Part shown: one piece after another, positions 1 to 8,702 of the stretch
Numbering within the stretch: the stretch's first letter is position 1
Layout of the letters: each line of letters begins with the position of its first letter
Source of the DNA: Bacillota bacterium
GTDB lineage: Bacteria > Bacillota > Clostridia > Tissierellales > Sedimentibacteraceae
Direction: 5' to 3'
Length of the DNA: 64,000 nt
Assembly: GCA_023386345.1 (NCBI GenBank)
Contig: JAEWJT010000004.1
Location: forward strand, 310,001-374,000
The notes under the pieces: model-generated
Databases searched by the model: none
What the model was told of the DNA's origin: nothing
The model's input: the letters and a program-made list of their open reading frames with translations, nothing else
Program-made: the position numbers and the translations under genes

Positions 1-354
1 TCCTATCTTTCGGGCGGTGAAGGTCAGAGAATTGCAATTGCAAGAGTTTTCTTAAAGAATACACCTATAATAATTCTTGATGAAGCAACAGCTTATGCTG
101 ATGCTGAAAATGAAGCGAAAATTCAATCAGCTTTTGCTCAGCTTGCGAAAAATAAAACTGTGCTTATTATTGCTCATAGACTAAGAACAATTGAAAATGC
201 AAATAAAATTCTCGTTTTAAAAGATGGTGAGCTTTTAGCTTTTGGAAGTCATAAAGAGCTTATGAAAACAAGTTTGATATATCAAAATATGGTTGATGCT
301 AACGAGCGCCGTGAACGTTGGACAATTAGAAAAGAGGTGCTTAATAATGTATAA
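1..354 (+). CDS. ABC transporter ATP-binding/permease, 3' fragment (IrtA/YbtP-like)
   Basis: Only the last 117 codons are inside the window; the membrane domain and Walker A lie upstream of base 1. The fragment opens at the ABC signature LSGGEGQR, followed by Walker B IIILDEAT and the switch histidine in IIAHR. The D-loop reads ATAYADAENE rather than the common ATASLDP. I associate that variant with siderophore importers of the IrtA/YbtP type, which have an exporter fold; a multidrug exporter half is the alternative. The 3' end overlaps the next half-transporter by 8 bases, so the two are probably translationally coupled and form a heterodimer in the inner membrane. The substrate cannot be read from the sequence. 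Confidence 0.85.
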   Translation, partial: SYLSGGEGQRIAIARVFLKNTPIIILDEATAYADAENEAKIQSAFAQLAKNKTVLIIAHRLRTIENANKILVLKDGELLAFGSHKELMKTSLIYQNMVDANERRERWTIRKEVLNNV

Positions 355-2095
355 ATTCAAAACTTGGCTAAAAACTATTACCTTTGGAGAAACAAAAAAA
401 TACATCAAGTTAAGCTTATGGAATTTTTTGGATAGCTTTGTTGTTTCAATACCATATTCTGTGCTTCTAATTGTAATTTATCTGCTGTTAATTCCGCTTG
501 CTGATAAAAATCAAGCCTTGCCCTATAATCAGCTTTGGTGGCTTTGTGGAATTCTTTTTGTGCAGGCTGTGATATACTTTTTTATCCGAAGAAAGATCTA
601 TATAGATACTTGCTGTAAATTTGCAGACACGACCAAAAATTCACGCCTTGCAATGGGCGAGCATATAAGAAAGCTTCCTATGGGATTTTTCAGCAGACGT
701 GATGCGGGAGACCTTTCAACTGTGCTTTTGCGTGATTATACAGAGGTAGAAGGACTTGCATCTGGATTGATTCCGCGTCTTTCTGTAATCGTCGTTCGCC
801 TTGCAATGTCGCTGATTGTCCTTTCTATCTTCGAGTGGAGAATGATGCTTGCTGTTATGTCTGTTATCCCTCTTGCTCTTCCTTTTGCGATTATGAGTTA
901 TAGGGATATGGGAAAAATCAGTATGAAATTGTTAGAATCTCAGCAAGCTTCAGCTTCCGGTATTCTTGAATATGTCGGTGGAATTCAAACTTTGAAAGCC
1001 TTTGAACAGACAGGAAATCACTTTTCAAGACTCAAAAAATCCTTTGAGAGTCAGCACAAGCACTCTATAGGCTTAGAAATTGCTTCAGCTCCTATCGCTA
1101 TGGTTGGCAGGTTTATTTTAAGCTGTGGAATTCCACTTGTTATGCTTATAGGAGCAATTTTGCTAACTAATAATGAGCTTTCTACATTTTATTATATTGC
1201 ATTTTTGTTGATTTCCTTGAATGTGTATGAGCCTGTAATGATTTTGTTTGGATTTATTGCTGATTTTGCACGTTCAAATAAATCTGTTGAACGTATAACA
1301 GAGCTTAAAAATGAACAACCTTTGCCAAAGGCAAGTAAGGCAAAGACTCCTAAGGGTACAGAAATTTGCTTTAAAAATATTAATTTTTCTTATGGACAAA
1401 AACAAGTTTTACATAATATTTCAATTAATTTTCCCGAAAAAAGCTTGAGCGCTCTTGTTGGACCTTCAGGCTCTGGAAAGTCGACTATTACTCGACTTAT
1501 TGCACGCTTTTGGGATGTTGATAGTGGAAAAATTACATTGGGTGGTATTCCGATTACAGAGATAGAGCCAGATATCCTGATGTCAAAAATTAGTATGGTT
1601 TTTCAAGATGTATATCTTTTCCATGATACAATTGAAGCCAATATCCGTATGGGTAGGGAAAATGCAAGTATGGAGGAAATAATTGAAGCTGCTAAAACAG
1701 CAGCTTGCCATGATTTTATAAGTGCCTTGCCTGAAGGCTATAAGACTGTTGTAGGTGAGGGAGGTTCAACACTTTCGGGTGGCGAAAAGCAAAGAATTTC
1801 CATAGCTCGAGCATTGCTAAAAAATGCACCGATTGTACTGCTTGATGAGGCGACTGCTTCACTTGATCCGGAGAATGAAGTGTTTATTCAACAGGCACTT
1901 TCTGCTCTTGTCGCTGAAAAAACAGTAATTGTAATTGCTCATAGATTGCAATCCATTTGCAATGCAGACCAAATCATTGTGCTTGAAGATGGTAAAATCA
2001 GCGAAATTGGTACGCACGAGGAGCTTTTGGATGTAAATGGGCTTTATTCTCAGCTTTGGACAGAGCAAAGCAGAGCAGGTAGTTGGCAGATTTAG
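347..2095 (+). CDS. ABC transporter half, membrane domain plus ATPase (IrtB/YbtQ-like)
   Basis: This 582-residue half-transporter has an N-terminal six-helix membrane domain (about residues 20-310) and a C-terminal ATPase with Walker A GPSGSGKST (about 372-380), signature LSGGEKQR (about 476), Walker B IVLLDEATASLD and the switch histidine in AHRLQ. ATG 347 is chosen because AGAGGTG lies just upstream; an earlier in-frame ATG at 293 has no ribosome binding site. It overlaps the preceding half by 8 bases, so the pair is likely a heterodimer. The D-loop is the ordinary ATASLD, unlike the partner, which is the asymmetry known from IrtAB/YbtPQ. Arginine is often CGT/CGC/CGA here, unlike the AGA-dominated genes downstream, which may mean acquisition by transfer. 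Confidence 0.88.
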   Translation: MYKFKTWLKTITFGETKKYIKLSLWNFLDSFVVSIPYSVLLIVIYLLLIPLADKNQALPYNQLWWLCGILFVQAVIYFFIRRKIYIDTCCKFADTTKNSRLAMGEHIRKLPMGFFSRRDAGDLSTVLLRDYTEVEGLASGLIPRLSVIVVRLAMSLIVLSIFEWRMMLAVMSVIPLALPFAIMSYRDMGKISMKLLESQQASASGILEYVGGIQTLKAFEQTGNHFSRLKKSFESQHKHSIGLEIASAPIAMVGRFILSCGIPLVMLIGAILLTNNELSTFYYIAFLLISLNVYEPVMILFGFIADFARSNKSVERITELKNEQPLPKASKAKTPKGTEICFKNINFSYGQKQVLHNISINFPEKSLSALVGPSGSGKSTITRLIARFWDVDSGKITLGGIPITEIEPDILMSKISMVFQDVYLFHDTIEANIRMGRENASMEEIIEAAKTAACHDFISALPEGYKTVVGEGGSTLSGGEKQRISIARALLKNAPIVLLDEATASLDPENEVFIQQALSALVAEKTVIVIAHRLQSICNADQIIVLEDGKISEIGTHEELLDVNGLYSQLWTEQSRAGSWQI

Positions 2096-2098
2096 AGT

Positions 2099-2650
2099 TT
2101 ATATTTCATTTGGTAAAAATTGAAGTAAAATTTCAGAAAGTTCTTCGGGAGTTTTTGTCATTCTATCAGATGCCCATTTTTCAAGCATGTGACAAAATCC
2201 ACCAACAATAAAAGCCATGACATAAGCTGTTTCATTAAAAAAATCACTTTCACCCTCGACCTCGGGGGTGAATTTTTTGTGATACTTTAAAAAAAGCTTG
2301 TCTAGCTCATATAAAAGCAAGGGCATAAGCTTGTGGCGATGAAGCCTTAGCAAATCATCGCGGTTATTTTCACACACGGTAAAAAAACTCATTGCAATTG
2401 ATTTTGTACTAAAATCAGGTTTTTCAAGCAAAAGACTTTCGTATTTATTTCCAAGACTTTGAATATGAAAGGATAGAATTTCCTCCTTGCTTTTAAAATG
2501 GCGATAATATGTTCTGCGGTCAAGCTGTGCCTGCCTTGCTATTTGTGTAATTGTAATTTCGCTGAAATCATAGCTGTTCATAAGCTTAAGCAAAGCATTT
2601 ACCATCCAGCTTTTTGTTCTTTGTACCTGTGCATCAGATTTAATAGGCAT
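2099..2650 (-). CDS. TetR/AcrR family transcriptional regulator
   Basis: A 183-residue regulator. The N-terminal helix-turn-helix contains the segment ITITQIARQAQLDRRTYYRH (about residues 33-52), the usual TetR DNA-recognition region. The C-terminal part, ending in a hydrophobic AFIVGGFCHMLEKW segment, resembles the TetR_C_8 type ligand/dimer domain. The start at 2650 is set by AGGAGGA a few bases upstream on the minus strand; a longer reading from 2695 has no such site. It converges on the ABC pair, which ends 4 bases away, and diverges from the LolD-like ATPase at 2790. A 38-bp dyad lies in the divergent region, so control of that transporter, and perhaps itself, is the simplest reading. 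The effector is unknown. Confidence 0.85.
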   Translation of the reverse strand: MPIKSDAQVQRTKSWMVNALLKLMNSYDFSEITITQIARQAQLDRRTYYRHFKSKEEILSFHIQSLGNKYESLLLEKPDFSTKSIAMSFFTVCENNRDDLLRLHRHKLMPLLLYELDKLFLKYHKKFTPEVEGESDFFNETAYVMAFIVGGFCHMLEKWASDRMTKTPEELSEILLQFLPNEI

Positions 2651-2701
2651 ATGTCCTCCTGTCACAAAAAATAGTTTTTTGTTGCGTTTCATCAAAGCAT
2701 A

Positions 2702-2729
2702 TTGACTGACTTATTTTCTATATTATAAT
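2702..2729 (+). promoter_or_regulatory. Sigma-A type promoter for the 2790 ABC operon
   Basis: TTGACT (2702-2707) and TATAAT (2724-2729) are separated by 16 bases and point toward the ABC ATPase gene. The spacing is one base short of the optimum. The adjoining downstream dyad would lie over the transcription start. Confidence 0.65.
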
Positions 2730-2731
2730 AT

Positions 2732-2769
2732 AAATTAAGAAAAAGCACAAGTGTGACTTTTCTTAATTT
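2732..2769. promoter_or_regulatory. 38-bp dyad, candidate TetR operator
   Basis: The two halves are inverted copies: 12 perfect pairs (2732-2743 with 2758-2769), two mismatches, four more pairs and a central A/G mismatch. It starts 3 bases after the -10 box, where a bound repressor would block initiation. The divergent TetR gene is the obvious candidate ligand. It could instead act as an RNA hairpin in the leader. Confidence 0.55.
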
Positions 2770-2789
2770 GATGAAATAAGGAGTTAAAA

Positions 2790-3491
2790 ATGAAGCATAT
2801 AGTTTTTGAAAATGTCAGTCGTGAATATCGTTCGGGTGACAATGTTATTAAAGCATTAAATAATGTAAGCTTTGAAATTGAACAAGGCACTTTTACTGTG
2901 ATATTAGGCCCTTCAGGTTCAGGAAAATCAACACTTTTAAATCTGCTTGGCGGAATGGACAAGGCAACAGAGGGTAAAATTTTGGTGGGCGGAAAAATTG
3001 TGACAAGTCTTGATGATAATGGATTAACGGAATATCGACGAAACGACATCGGTTTTGTTTTTCAGTTTTATAATATAATTCCAAGTCTCACCGCTTTTGA
3101 AAATGTTGATATGGCAAAAAGGCTATCAAAAAGTAAGATTGGCACAGACGAAACTTTAAATGCTGTCGGACTTTCTCATCGTGCTGATAATTTCCCTGTT
3201 CAGCTTTCAGGAGGCGAGCTTCAACGTGTTGCGATAGCAAGGGCTTTATGCAAGCAGCCGAGCCTTATGCTTTGTGATGAGCCTACAGGTGCGCTTGATA
3301 GTGAAACTGGAAAAATGATTATTTCTCTGTTGTGCAAAATGTCAAGAGAATATCACACAACAGTTGTAATTGTAACTCACAATGCTTCGATTGCTCCTGT
3401 GGCGGATACTGTTATCAGACTTAAAGATGGGCAAATTGAGGAAATTATAAAAAATGAAAAAATTGCCTCAGCAAATGAGATAGCGTGGTGA
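2790..3491 (+). CDS. ABC transporter ATP-binding protein, LolD/MacB type
   Basis: A 233-residue stand-alone ATPase. It has Walker A GPSGSGKST (about residues 38-46), a Q-loop in FVFQFYNIIPSLTA, signature LSGGELQRVAIARAL and Walker B LMLCDEPTGALD; the DEPTGALD form is typical of the LolD/MacB/FtsE-type group that pairs with FtsX-fold permeases. AGGAGT precedes the ATG at a good distance. The permease gene begins at the stop codon of this gene, so the two are one operon and one complex. In Firmicutes such pairs often export or sense peptides or antibiotics, but nothing here names the substrate. CGT/CGA arginine codons are frequent. Confidence 0.9.
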   Translation: MKHIVFENVSREYRSGDNVIKALNNVSFEIEQGTFTVILGPSGSGKSTLLNLLGGMDKATEGKILVGGKIVTSLDDNGLTEYRRNDIGFVFQFYNIIPSLTAFENVDMAKRLSKSKIGTDETLNAVGLSHRADNFPVQLSGGELQRVAIARALCKQPSLMLCDEPTGALDSETGKMIISLLCKMSREYHTTVVIVTHNASIAPVADTVIRLKDGQIEEIIKNEKIASANEIAW

Positions 3492-5773
3492 TGATTATGA
3501 AATATATTTTTGTAAAATTTCGTCGTGACTTTATAAAAATGCTTCCTCAATTTTTAGCTGTATTTTTTATGTCGATGTTATCCGTGACAATCTTTTCGGG
3601 AATGGAAGGTGTTTGGAACGGAATGAAGATAGTCGGAGATAATTATTATAAGGATACAAATTTAAGCAGTGCAATAATTTATTCAAATGGAGTTGATGAT
3701 ACTGAATTAGACGATATATCTAAACTCACAAAGGTAGAAAGTGCAGAACGAGGCATGAGAATTACCATGGATATAAATAAAGGTGAGAAATCCGATTTAC
3801 AGATACTTACATTACCGGAAAACTCAAATACAATGCTATTGTTGTGTAGAGGAGAAGCCTTTAACAACAATTTTGGGATATGGCTAGATGAAAATTATGC
3901 TAATGCACATAAGATTGAAATAGGGGATAAAATAAATTCTGATTTTATGGGTAAAACTCTTGAAATACGAGTTTTGGGAATTGTGTTGCATTCTGAGTAT
4001 GTTTATTTTACAGGCTCGCCAACAGCAACTATGCCTAACAGCCTTTTGCATGGATATGGCTTTATCTCTGAAAAATATGCAAAGGAATTACTCGGAACAT
4101 TACATTTTTCCGAGATAAGGCTTTGGGTAGATGAAAACGCAGACTTAAACACTCTTGAAAGTGACATAAAAAGCATACTTGGTGACAGATTCGTTGTATT
4201 TAAAGCACAATCAGATTATATCTCAGTTGCACAGCTCGACATGGAAATCGGTACAATAAGAAAGATGGCAACACTTTTTTCTGCTGTGTTTGTACTGCTT
4301 TCGCTTCTGACAATGTACACAACTATGAGCAGGCTTGTGTTGAGTCAAAGAACTCAAATTGGGACTTTAAAGGCTATTGGTTACAGCAATTGGATAATTA
4401 GGCTCCATTATGCACTTTATGGTGTATCTATTCCAATCATTGGCGGTCTTTTAGGGATACTTTGCGGCAAAGTTTTTGTTTCAAAGGCATTGATTAATAT
4501 CAAAAAGACAAGTCTTACATTACCAGCATGGGAGATAAGAGTATCTTGGCTTTCTTATGCGCTTATTTTAGCAATTGCTCTCATCTGTGTTTTTGCAGCA
4601 ATCTTTGCGGCAAATCATAATCTTGGAGGATTGCCGTCCGAAACCATGCGTGAGGAAAATAAAAATATTAGAAAGGCTTTTAAAAATTCTACAAAACGTA
4701 CAAAGCTTCCATTCTCTTTGAATTGGGTTTTGCGTGACATTGCACGGAACAAGACACGTTTTATAATTTCAGTAATTGGAATCGCAGGTAGTATGATGTT
4801 GATGACAGCGGGTTTTGGCATTATGGATTCAATTTCTTTTTCAAATAATTATGTTTATGAAACACAATATAAATATGAATACAAAGCAAGCCTTAAAGAC
4901 AGTCTAAACACAGAAAATATGTTCCAAAATTCTCAATTAATTCAGGAATCTCCAATGTCTGTTACTAAAGAAAATATTAGCTTAAACGGTGTTCTTACAA
5001 TACTCAATGAGGGAGAATTTATAATACTTGAATCAAATCAAGGCAAAAAAATCGATATTCAAAGAACAGGAGCAATTATCACTAAAAAATATGCTGAAGA
5101 GATGAATGTACAGGTCGGTGATACGATAAATCTTGAAGTTAGCGGTATAACAAATACATTGAGTATTAAGATTTCTGAAATAACATCTGCTCTAACTCCT
5201 CAAGGAATTTATCTTTCTAAATCACAATGGAAAGAATATGGTAATAATTTTTATCCAACGGCAGTTTTGTTTGATAATGAAGATTATAAATTAATCAAGA
5301 ACAATGAACATTTGAAGGATATAACATCTCTTTCAAAGCAAAAAGCTGATATGGATGAGCTTTTAAAAAGTGTGAACACTATCGTAATTTTACTAATTAC
5401 TGCTTCTATTTTACTTAGTGTAATTATTTTATACAATCTTGGTATGCTCAATTTTGTTGAGCGTCATCGTGAATATGCCACTATGAAGGTAATGGGTTAT
5501 CGTAGAGTGGAGATAAGAGAAGTTATTTTGTACGATTGGCTTTCTAGCGCATTACCCGGATATATGTTGGGTATTCCTATAGGTTTTGGATTTTTAAAAC
5601 TTTATATTAAAATAGTCTCTTTTGATTCTTACGAATGGCTTGTTCATTTAGAGCCTTTTCATTTTGTTCTTGCATCTGTTCTTGTTATTGGCTGTTCGCT
5701 ATGTGTGAGTCTTTTTATAAGTCAAAAAGCTGATAAAATTATTATGACTGAGGCATTGAAGTCTGTAGAATAA
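3491..5773 (+). CDS. ABC transporter permease, FtsX/MacB fold
   Basis: A permease of about 760 residues with the duplicated FtsX layout: a first transmembrane helix near residues 15-38, a large extracytoplasmic domain (about 40-245), three helices between about 250 and 380, then a second copy with a helix near 425-445, a second soluble domain and three helices between about 630 and 750. The ATG at 3491 overlaps the TGA of the ATPase gene; GTG codons at 3485 and 3488 are alternatives with no clear ribosome binding site. It forms the membrane part of the LolD-like transporter at 2790. It is longer than MacB-type permeases and matches the large FtsX family proteins found in Clostridia. Substrate unknown. 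Confidence 0.88.
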   Translation: MIMKYIFVKFRRDFIKMLPQFLAVFFMSMLSVTIFSGMEGVWNGMKIVGDNYYKDTNLSSAIIYSNGVDDTELDDISKLTKVESAERGMRITMDINKGEKSDLQILTLPENSNTMLLLCRGEAFNNNFGIWLDENYANAHKIEIGDKINSDFMGKTLEIRVLGIVLHSEYVYFTGSPTATMPNSLLHGYGFISEKYAKELLGTLHFSEIRLWVDENADLNTLESDIKSILGDRFVVFKAQSDYISVAQLDMEIGTIRKMATLFSAVFVLLSLLTMYTTMSRLVLSQRTQIGTLKAIGYSNWIIRLHYALYGVSIPIIGGLLGILCGKVFVSKALINIKKTSLTLPAWEIRVSWLSYALILAIALICVFAAIFAANHNLGGLPSETMREENKNIRKAFKNSTKRTKLPFSLNWVLRDIARNKTRFIISVIGIAGSMMLMTAGFGIMDSISFSNNYVYETQYKYEYKASLKDSLNTENMFQNSQLIQESPMSVTKENISLNGVLTILNEGEFIILESNQGKKIDIQRTGAIITKKYAEEMNVQVGDTINLEVSGITNTLSIKISEITSALTPQGIYLSKSQWKEYGNNFYPTAVLFDNEDYKLIKNNEHLKDITSLSKQKADMDELLKSVNTIVILLITASILLSVIILYNLGMLNFVERHREYATMKVMGYRRVEIREVILYDWLSSALPGYMLGIPIGFGFLKLYIKIVSFDSYEWLVHLEPFHFVLASVLVIGCSLCVSLFISQKADKIIMTEALKSVE

Positions 5774-5847
5774 AGTAAAACAATAGTAACACGATGTTTT
5801 ATAGTCACATAAACTGATTAAGTATTATCATGAAAGGAAGTGACTAT

Positions 5848-6471
5848 ATGACTTGGTTGTTTATACTCAGCCTTGCATTATCATCAAGTCTTGATAACTT
5901 GGGAGTGGGCATTACTTATGGGGTAAGAAAAATCAGAATTAACTGCTATTCAAATGCTCTTATTTCATTAGTGTGTTTTTTATTTAGCTATTTGGGGATT
6001 GCGTTCGGAAAATGGATTTCTACTATAATTCCAGGCATACTTCCTGTGCTTTTGAGTACGATATTGCTATTTGCTGTTGGCTTTAGAGTTATTTGGCTTT
6101 CCTTGCCTCACAAAAAGCAGGAGAAAGAGGAAGAGATTGCAGAAATGAAAGGATTTTCGTCAATATTGAAAAATCCCGAATGTGTAGACTTCGATAATTC
6201 TAAAGATATTAGTGTTTTAGAAGCATTAGTGCTTGGGGCAGCACTTTCTGCCAACGCACTAACCAATGGTTTAAGTGCTGGTTTACTTGGTTATACACCA
6301 TTTGTTGTATCACTTGCAGCAGCCATTGGGAGTTTTTTGACAGTATGGCTTGGAGCTAAAATAGGGGAGAAATTTGCAGACGTACAGATTGGACCATACA
6401 AGCTTGGACAATTTGGAACTTTAATTAGCGGGATAATTCTTGTGCTTATAGCAATCAGAAGCTTCAAATAA
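5848..6471 (+). CDS. ytaF: Sporulation membrane protein YtaF
   Basis: A 207-residue hydrophobic protein whose opening, with SLALSSSLDNLGVGITYG, fits the YtaF branch of the MntP-like putative efflux family. Two repeats of about three helices flank a charged loop (about residues 85-125), as in that family. The start at 5848 follows AAAGGAAG; an in-frame ATG at 5830 sits upstream of that site and is rejected. YtaF is known as a sporulation-associated membrane protein, and the MntP relatives export manganese; the transported ion here is not known. It lies after the ABC region and is closed by its own terminator. Confidence 0.82.
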   Translation: MTWLFILSLALSSSLDNLGVGITYGVRKIRINCYSNALISLVCFLFSYLGIAFGKWISTIIPGILPVLLSTILLFAVGFRVIWLSLPHKKQEKEEEIAEMKGFSSILKNPECVDFDNSKDISVLEALVLGAALSANALTNGLSAGLLGYTPFVVSLAAAIGSFLTVWLGAKIGEKFADVQIGPYKLGQFGTLISGIILVLIAIRSFK

Positions 6472-6489
6472 AGAATAAAATATAAAAAT

Positions 6490-6530
6490 AAAAAATTGTT
6501 GGGACTTGTTTTGCCTGACAATTTTTTATT
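6490..6530 (+). terminator. Rho-independent terminator after ytaF
   Basis: AAAAAATTGT (6490-6499) pairs with ACAATTTTTT (6518-6527); the stem continues inward with two wobble pairs and two G-C pairs. A T-rich tail follows. Confidence 0.75.
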
Positions 6531-6533
6531 TTA

Positions 6534-6562
6534 TTGACTTTTATAAATCTTTTTGAGATAAT
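6534..6562 (+). promoter_or_regulatory. Sigma-A type promoter for mtaB-tcdA
   Basis: TTGACT (6534-6539) and GATAAT (6557-6562) are separated by 17 bases. It lies directly after the ytaF terminator and about 40 bases upstream of mtaB. Confidence 0.65.
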
Positions 6563-6600
6563 ATTTAATGTTAAATTAAAATAGATAGGAAAAAAATTTT

Positions 6601-7929
6601 ATGTTAAATGTTTCATTTATAACTTTAGGTTGTAAGGTTAATCAGTTTGAATCAGAGGCAATGATGGAGCTATTTGAAAAAGAAGGTTTTAAGATAATTC
6701 CTGCTTGTGATAATAGCGATATTTTTATTATAAATACCTGTGCTGTAACTAAGGAAAGTGACAGAAAATCAAGACAATTAATCAATAAGGCTAAGAGAAT
6801 AAACAAAAATGCTATTGTTGTTGCTGTAGGCTGTAGCGTTCAATTAAACAGTGAGAGAATTAGCGAAGAAACTTCAGTTGATATAGTTATAGGTACAAAA
6901 AATAAAAGTGAAATAGCAAAACTTATAAAAGAAAAATTAAGTAAACAAAATATTAATGATGTTAATAAAGGTGATACTGTTAAATTTAAACCTCATGAGA
7001 GCTTTGAAGAGTTAAGCATAAGTAAAGAGCATGACAAAACAAGAGCTAATATTAAAATACAGGATGGCTGTAATCAATTTTGCAGCTATTGTATAATTCC
7101 TTATGTACGAGGCCCTATAAGAAGTAGGAATGAAGAAGATATAATCAAGGAAATAAAAACCTTAGCAAATAATGGATATAAAGAAATTGTACTTAATGGA
7201 ATACATCTTAGTTCCTTTGGAAAAGATATGAAAAAAGAAGATGCCTTAATTTCAATTATAGAAGAAATAAATTCTATAAATGGAATAGAGAGAATTCGCT
7301 TTGGCTCACTTGAACCAAATATAATAACAGAAAGCTTTATGCAAAGATTATCTAATTTGGATAAAATCTGCGACCATTTTCATTTATCACTTCAAAGTGG
7401 TTCTGATACAGTGCTTCAAAGAATGAATAGAAAATATACAGCTTCTGAATACATGGATAAGGTTAATTTAATCAGAAAGTATATGCCAAATAGCGGTATT
7501 ACTACTGATATAATTGTAGGCTTTCCGGCTGAAACAGAAGATGAATTTAATGAAACCTTAGAATTTGTAAAAAAAATAAACTTCTCAAGAATTCATGTGT
7601 TTAAATATTCTGTAAGAGAAGGAACAAAGGCTGCCAGCTTTGAAAATCAAGTTGATGAAAAGATAAAATCAGAAAGAAGTAAAATACTTATAAGCCTCGC
7701 TGATAAGATGGCACAGGATTTCATGCAAGAAATGATTGGAAAAACAATTAGTGTTTTGATTGAAAAGAAAAATGGTAATTTGTATGAGGGTTATACAACA
7801 AATTATCTAAGAACCGTGATAGAATCAGACTTAGACATTGAAAATCAAATAGTTGAAGCTAATGTAATTAGATTTGAGGAAGACTGTTTAATATCGCTTA
7901 TGAAGAAAGAGGGTAACACAAATGCTTGA
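6601..7929 (+). CDS. mtaB: tRNA t6A37 methylthiotransferase MtaB
   Basis: This radical-SAM enzyme adds a methylthio group to N6-threonylcarbamoyladenosine at position 37 of ANN-decoding tRNAs. At 442 residues it has the family length and order: an N-terminal UPF0004 domain with the cysteines of LGCKVNQ (C11), NTCAVT and VGCSVQ that bind the second cluster, a radical-SAM core with CNQFCSYC, and a C-terminal TRAM-like region. The start has AGGAAAA upstream. It overlaps tcdA by 8 bases; TcdA cyclises the same t6A nucleoside, so one transcript encodes two successive modifications of A37. The family assignment to MtaB (formerly YqeV) rather than MiaB rests on the short N-terminus and the neighbour. 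Confidence 0.92.
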   Translation: MLNVSFITLGCKVNQFESEAMMELFEKEGFKIIPACDNSDIFIINTCAVTKESDRKSRQLINKAKRINKNAIVVAVGCSVQLNSERISEETSVDIVIGTKNKSEIAKLIKEKLSKQNINDVNKGDTVKFKPHESFEELSISKEHDKTRANIKIQDGCNQFCSYCIIPYVRGPIRSRNEEDIIKEIKTLANNGYKEIVLNGIHLSSFGKDMKKEDALISIIEEINSINGIERIRFGSLEPNIITESFMQRLSNLDKICDHFHLSLQSGSDTVLQRMNRKYTASEYMDKVNLIRKYMPNSGITTDIIVGFPAETEDEFNETLEFVKKINFSRIHVFKYSVREGTKAASFENQVDEKIKSERSKILISLADKMAQDFMQEMIGKTISVLIEKKNGNLYEGYTTNYLRTVIESDLDIENQIVEANVIRFEEDCLISLMKKEGNTNA

Positions 7930-8677
7930 TCAATTTTCAAGAACACAATTATTATTAGGCAATGATGGCATGGATAGGCTAAAAGGAGCAAGAGTAGCTG
8001 TTTTTGGTATAGGTGGAGTAGGAGGATATGCTGTTGAAGCATTAGTGAGAAGCGGTATAGCTGCCTTTGATTTGATTGATGATGACAGGGTATGTCTAAC
8101 AAATTTAAACAGACAAATTATAGCTACAAGGAAAACTGTAGGTCAATATAAAGTAGAAGTCATGAGAGACAGAATACTTGAGATAAATCCTAAAGCACAA
8201 GTAGAAATCCATAAATGTTTCTATCTTCCTGAAACAGCAAGCGAGTTTGATTTTTCTTCATATTCTTATATAATAGATGCTGTAGATACTGTTACAGCTA
8301 AGATTGAGCTTATAATGAGAGCTAGAGAAGCAGGTGTTCCGATAATAAGCTGTATGGGTGCAGGAAACAAGCTTGATCCTACACAATTTGAAGTTGCAGA
8401 TATTTATAAAACAGAAATTTGTCCATTAGCAAGAGTAATGAGAAGAGAGCTTAAAAAACGTGGTGTTAAAAAGCTTAAGGTAGTATACTCAAAAGAAAAG
8501 CCCATAAGACCACTTGAAGATATGGCAATAAGCTGTAGAAACAATTGTATCTGTCCTCCTGGAGCAGAGCGAAAATGTACTGACAGAAGAGATATCCCCG
8601 GAAGCATAGCTTTTGTACCATCTGTGGCAGGGCTTATACTAGCTGGTGAGGTTGTGAAGGATATTGCAGGGCTATAA
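7922..8677 (+). CDS. tcdA: tRNA threonylcarbamoyladenosine dehydratase TcdA
   Basis: TcdA belongs to the E1-like (ThiF/MoeB) ATP-dependent family and dehydrates t6A37 to its cyclic form ct6A. The 251-residue sequence has the nucleotide-binding loop GIGGVGGYAVEAL (about residues 30-42), the DDDRVCLTNLNRQI adenylation segment, and the family phrase CMGAGNKLDPTQFEVADI. A cysteine-rich stretch, RNNCICPPGAERKC, lies near residues 200-213. The ATG overlaps the end of mtaB, with AAAGAGGG as ribosome binding site inside mtaB. The pairing with mtaB fits synthesis of doubly modified ms2ct6A. Its distinction from MoeB and ThiF rests on length and the CMGAGNKLDP signature. Confidence 0.92.
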   Translation: MLDQFSRTQLLLGNDGMDRLKGARVAVFGIGGVGGYAVEALVRSGIAAFDLIDDDRVCLTNLNRQIIATRKTVGQYKVEVMRDRILEINPKAQVEIHKCFYLPETASEFDFSSYSYIIDAVDTVTAKIELIMRAREAGVPIISCMGAGNKLDPTQFEVADIYKTEICPLARVMRRELKKRGVKKLKVVYSKEKPIRPLEDMAISCRNNCICPPGAERKCTDRRDIPGSIAFVPSVAGLILAGEVVKDIAGL

Positions 8678-8702
8678 ATAACAATTTATCTGCTAGCGTA
8701 GT

